In this document: positions 15,356 through 16,110 of the stretch, in pieces
Layout: the number at the start of each line of letters is the position of its first letter
Position numbering within the stretch: the first letter of the stretch is position 1
Assembly (NCBI GenBank): GCA_000435055.1
Contig: FR879702.1
Location: 68,472 to 84,581, forward strand
Direction: 5' to 3'
DNA: 16,110 bases
DNA from: Clostridium sp. CAG:138
Lineage (GTDB): Bacteria; Bacillota; Clostridia; Christensenellales; CAG-138
The notes under the pieces: model-generated
The model's input: the letters and a program-made list of their open reading frames with translations, nothing else
Database searches by the model: none
What the model was told of the DNA's origin: nothing
Program-made: the position numbers and the translations under genes

Positions 15356-15703
15356 TATTGAGTAAGACAAGTGACCGCGCAGGCATTTGCCCGCGAGGAA
15401 AGTCCGAGCTCCGCAGGACAGGGTGCCGGGTAACACCCGGTGAAGGCGACTTCAAGGAAAGTGCAACAGAAATAAACCGCCGTATTGCCGCACGGTAATG
15501 CGGTAAGGATGGAAAGGCGGGGTAAGAGCCCACCGATACCTCGGTAACGCGGTATGCCATGTAAACCCCACTCGGAGCAAGATTGAAATGGGAGCATTTA
15601 ATGGCTGTCCGTCACGCTCCCCGTAATCGCTTGAGTGTGCAGGTAACTGCACATCCAGATAGATGGTCACACAAACAGAACTCGGCTTACGGCTTGCTCA
15701 ATT
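15356..15703 (+). ncRNA. rnpB: RNase P RNA, bacterial type A
   Basis: Catalytic RNA that trims the 5' leader of pre-tRNAs. The P1 helix forms from UUGAGUAAG (15358-15366) and CUUGCUCAA (15693-15701), fully paired with one G-U. The conserved core CR-I reads GAGGAAAGTCCGAGCTCC (15395-15412), and the 3' conserved block reads ACAGAACTCGGCTTAC (15675-15690). The internal region GGAAAGTGCAACAGAAA also matches. Length is about 346 nt and the helix order suits type A (ancestral), whereas Bacillus has type B. It has its own promoter and is followed by a strong terminator. Ends are uncertain by a few bases. Confidence 0.97.
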
Positions 15704-15707
15704 CAAA

Positions 15708-15743
15708 AACGGTATTCGCCTTAAACGGCGGATGCCGTTTTTT
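15708..15743 (+). terminator. Intrinsic terminator after rnpB
   Basis: A 13-bp stem (15708-15720 with 15727-15739; two G-T wobbles) with a TTAAAC loop, ending in six T (15738-15743). It begins 5 bp after the last base of rnpB. Confidence 0.9.
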
Positions 15744-15824
15744 GTTCTTTTGAATGCTTTTACGCATTTCGCACCGCCTCTTGCCACCCCGAAGTCAGCC
15801 GTTTCTGCTGAATAAATCAAAAAC

Positions 15825-15854
15825 GTATGTTTCACTGTAAAACTGCATACCTTA
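15825..15854 (+). promoter_or_regulatory. Candidate sporulation-type promoter for spoIIID
   Basis: CATACCTTA (15846-15854) fits the mother-cell -10 pattern: CATAnnnTA of SigK, and close to the SigE CATACAnT. GTATGTTT (15825-15832) lies 13 bp before it, a spacing typical of SigE, but the -35 match is weak. An alternative housekeeping pair, TTCACT (15831) and TAATAT (15853), is also weak. Confidence 0.3.
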
Positions 15855-15888
15855 ATATGGAATCAAAAAGCAACCGGAGGGCAGAGAT

Positions 15889-16110
15889 TTGAATCTTTAT
15901 ATAGAAACAAGGGTGCTGAACATTGCAGACTATATCATTGAAACCGGTGCGACTGTCCGCGCTGCGGCAGGTGTTTTCGGCGTATCTAAATCAACCGTTC
16001 ATAAAGATATAACCGAACGACTTCGCACAATCAATAAAGCACTGGCTGAAAAGGTTGCCGCCGTGCTTGAAGTAAACCGCGAAGAGCGTCACAGACGCGG
16101 CGGACGTGCA
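15889..16110 (+). CDS. spoIIID: Sporulation transcription factor SpoIIID (partial, runs off window)
   Basis: Mother-cell transcriptional regulator of endospore formation, acting with SigE and then SigK. The first 74 residues are present: the helix-turn-helix TVRAAAGVFGVSKSTVHKDITERL (residues about 22-45) closely matches the family's TVR..AK.FGVSKSTVHKDLTERL, followed by the basic ERHRRGGRA tail start. The start is TTG at 15889, with GGAGG (15876-15880) 8 nt upstream and no ATG available. The complete protein is usually about 85-93 residues, so only 10-20 codons should lie beyond the right edge. It is the best marker that the organism is a spore-former lineage. Confidence 0.93.
   Translation, partial: MNLYIETRVLNIADYIIETGATVRAAAGVFGVSKSTVHKDITERLRTINKALAEKVAAVLEVNREERHRRGGRA

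Overview
The window looks like an ordinary chromosomal stretch from an anaerobic, spore-forming Clostridia member (Bacillota, probably Oscillospiraceae/Ruminococcaceae-like). This is inferred from a SpoIIID gene, a PyrR-type RNA attenuator in front of a pyr operon with a pyrK/pyrD (class 1B) pair, a CD1247-like protein, a secreted dockerin protein, half-size tandem chromate transporters, and strong AGGAGG-type ribosome binding sites with frequent TTG/GTG starts. No mobile element, CRISPR array, rRNA or complete tRNA is visible.

Layout. (1) 1-4012, minus strand: a pyrimidine operon pyrC-pyrK-pyrD-pyrF with tight coupling (7-8 bp overlaps at K/D and D/F). It has a near-consensus promoter and a leader with a PyrR-binding-loop-like hairpin followed by an intrinsic terminator. 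(2) 4079-5919, plus: a divergently transcribed secreted protein with an Ig-like (BIG2) domain, a probable beta-propeller and a C-terminal dockerin. (3) 6179-7329, plus: two overlapping half-size chromate-transporter (CHR) genes, ending at a strong bidirectional terminator shared with lon. (4) 7564-9933, minus: Lon protease. (5) 9934-10413: a 480-bp gene-less region holding the lon promoter, a possible structured RNA ending in a terminator-like hairpin, and the promoter of the next gene. (6) 10414-12803, plus: an aminopeptidase-P-family peptidase, elongation factor P, and a CD1247-like acidic Cys-rich protein. (7) 12901-15257, plus: trmK, a Nif3-like dinuclear-metal protein, and a coiled-coil/zinc-ribbon protein. 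(8) 15356-15703, plus: the RNase P RNA gene rnpB with its own promoter and terminator. (9) 15889-end, plus: spoIIID, cut off by the window edge.

Functional themes. The pyr genes cover dihydroorotate formation, its oxidation, and the final OMP decarboxylation, under likely pyrimidine feedback at the RNA level. The right half is mainly translation and tRNA housekeeping (EF-P, TrmK, RNase P) with associated metal/zinc proteins. The least-explained items are the Asp/Cys-rich protein after efp, the unassigned N-terminal region of the dockerin protein, and the possible RNA between lon and the peptidase gene. No clearly new multi-gene system was found.
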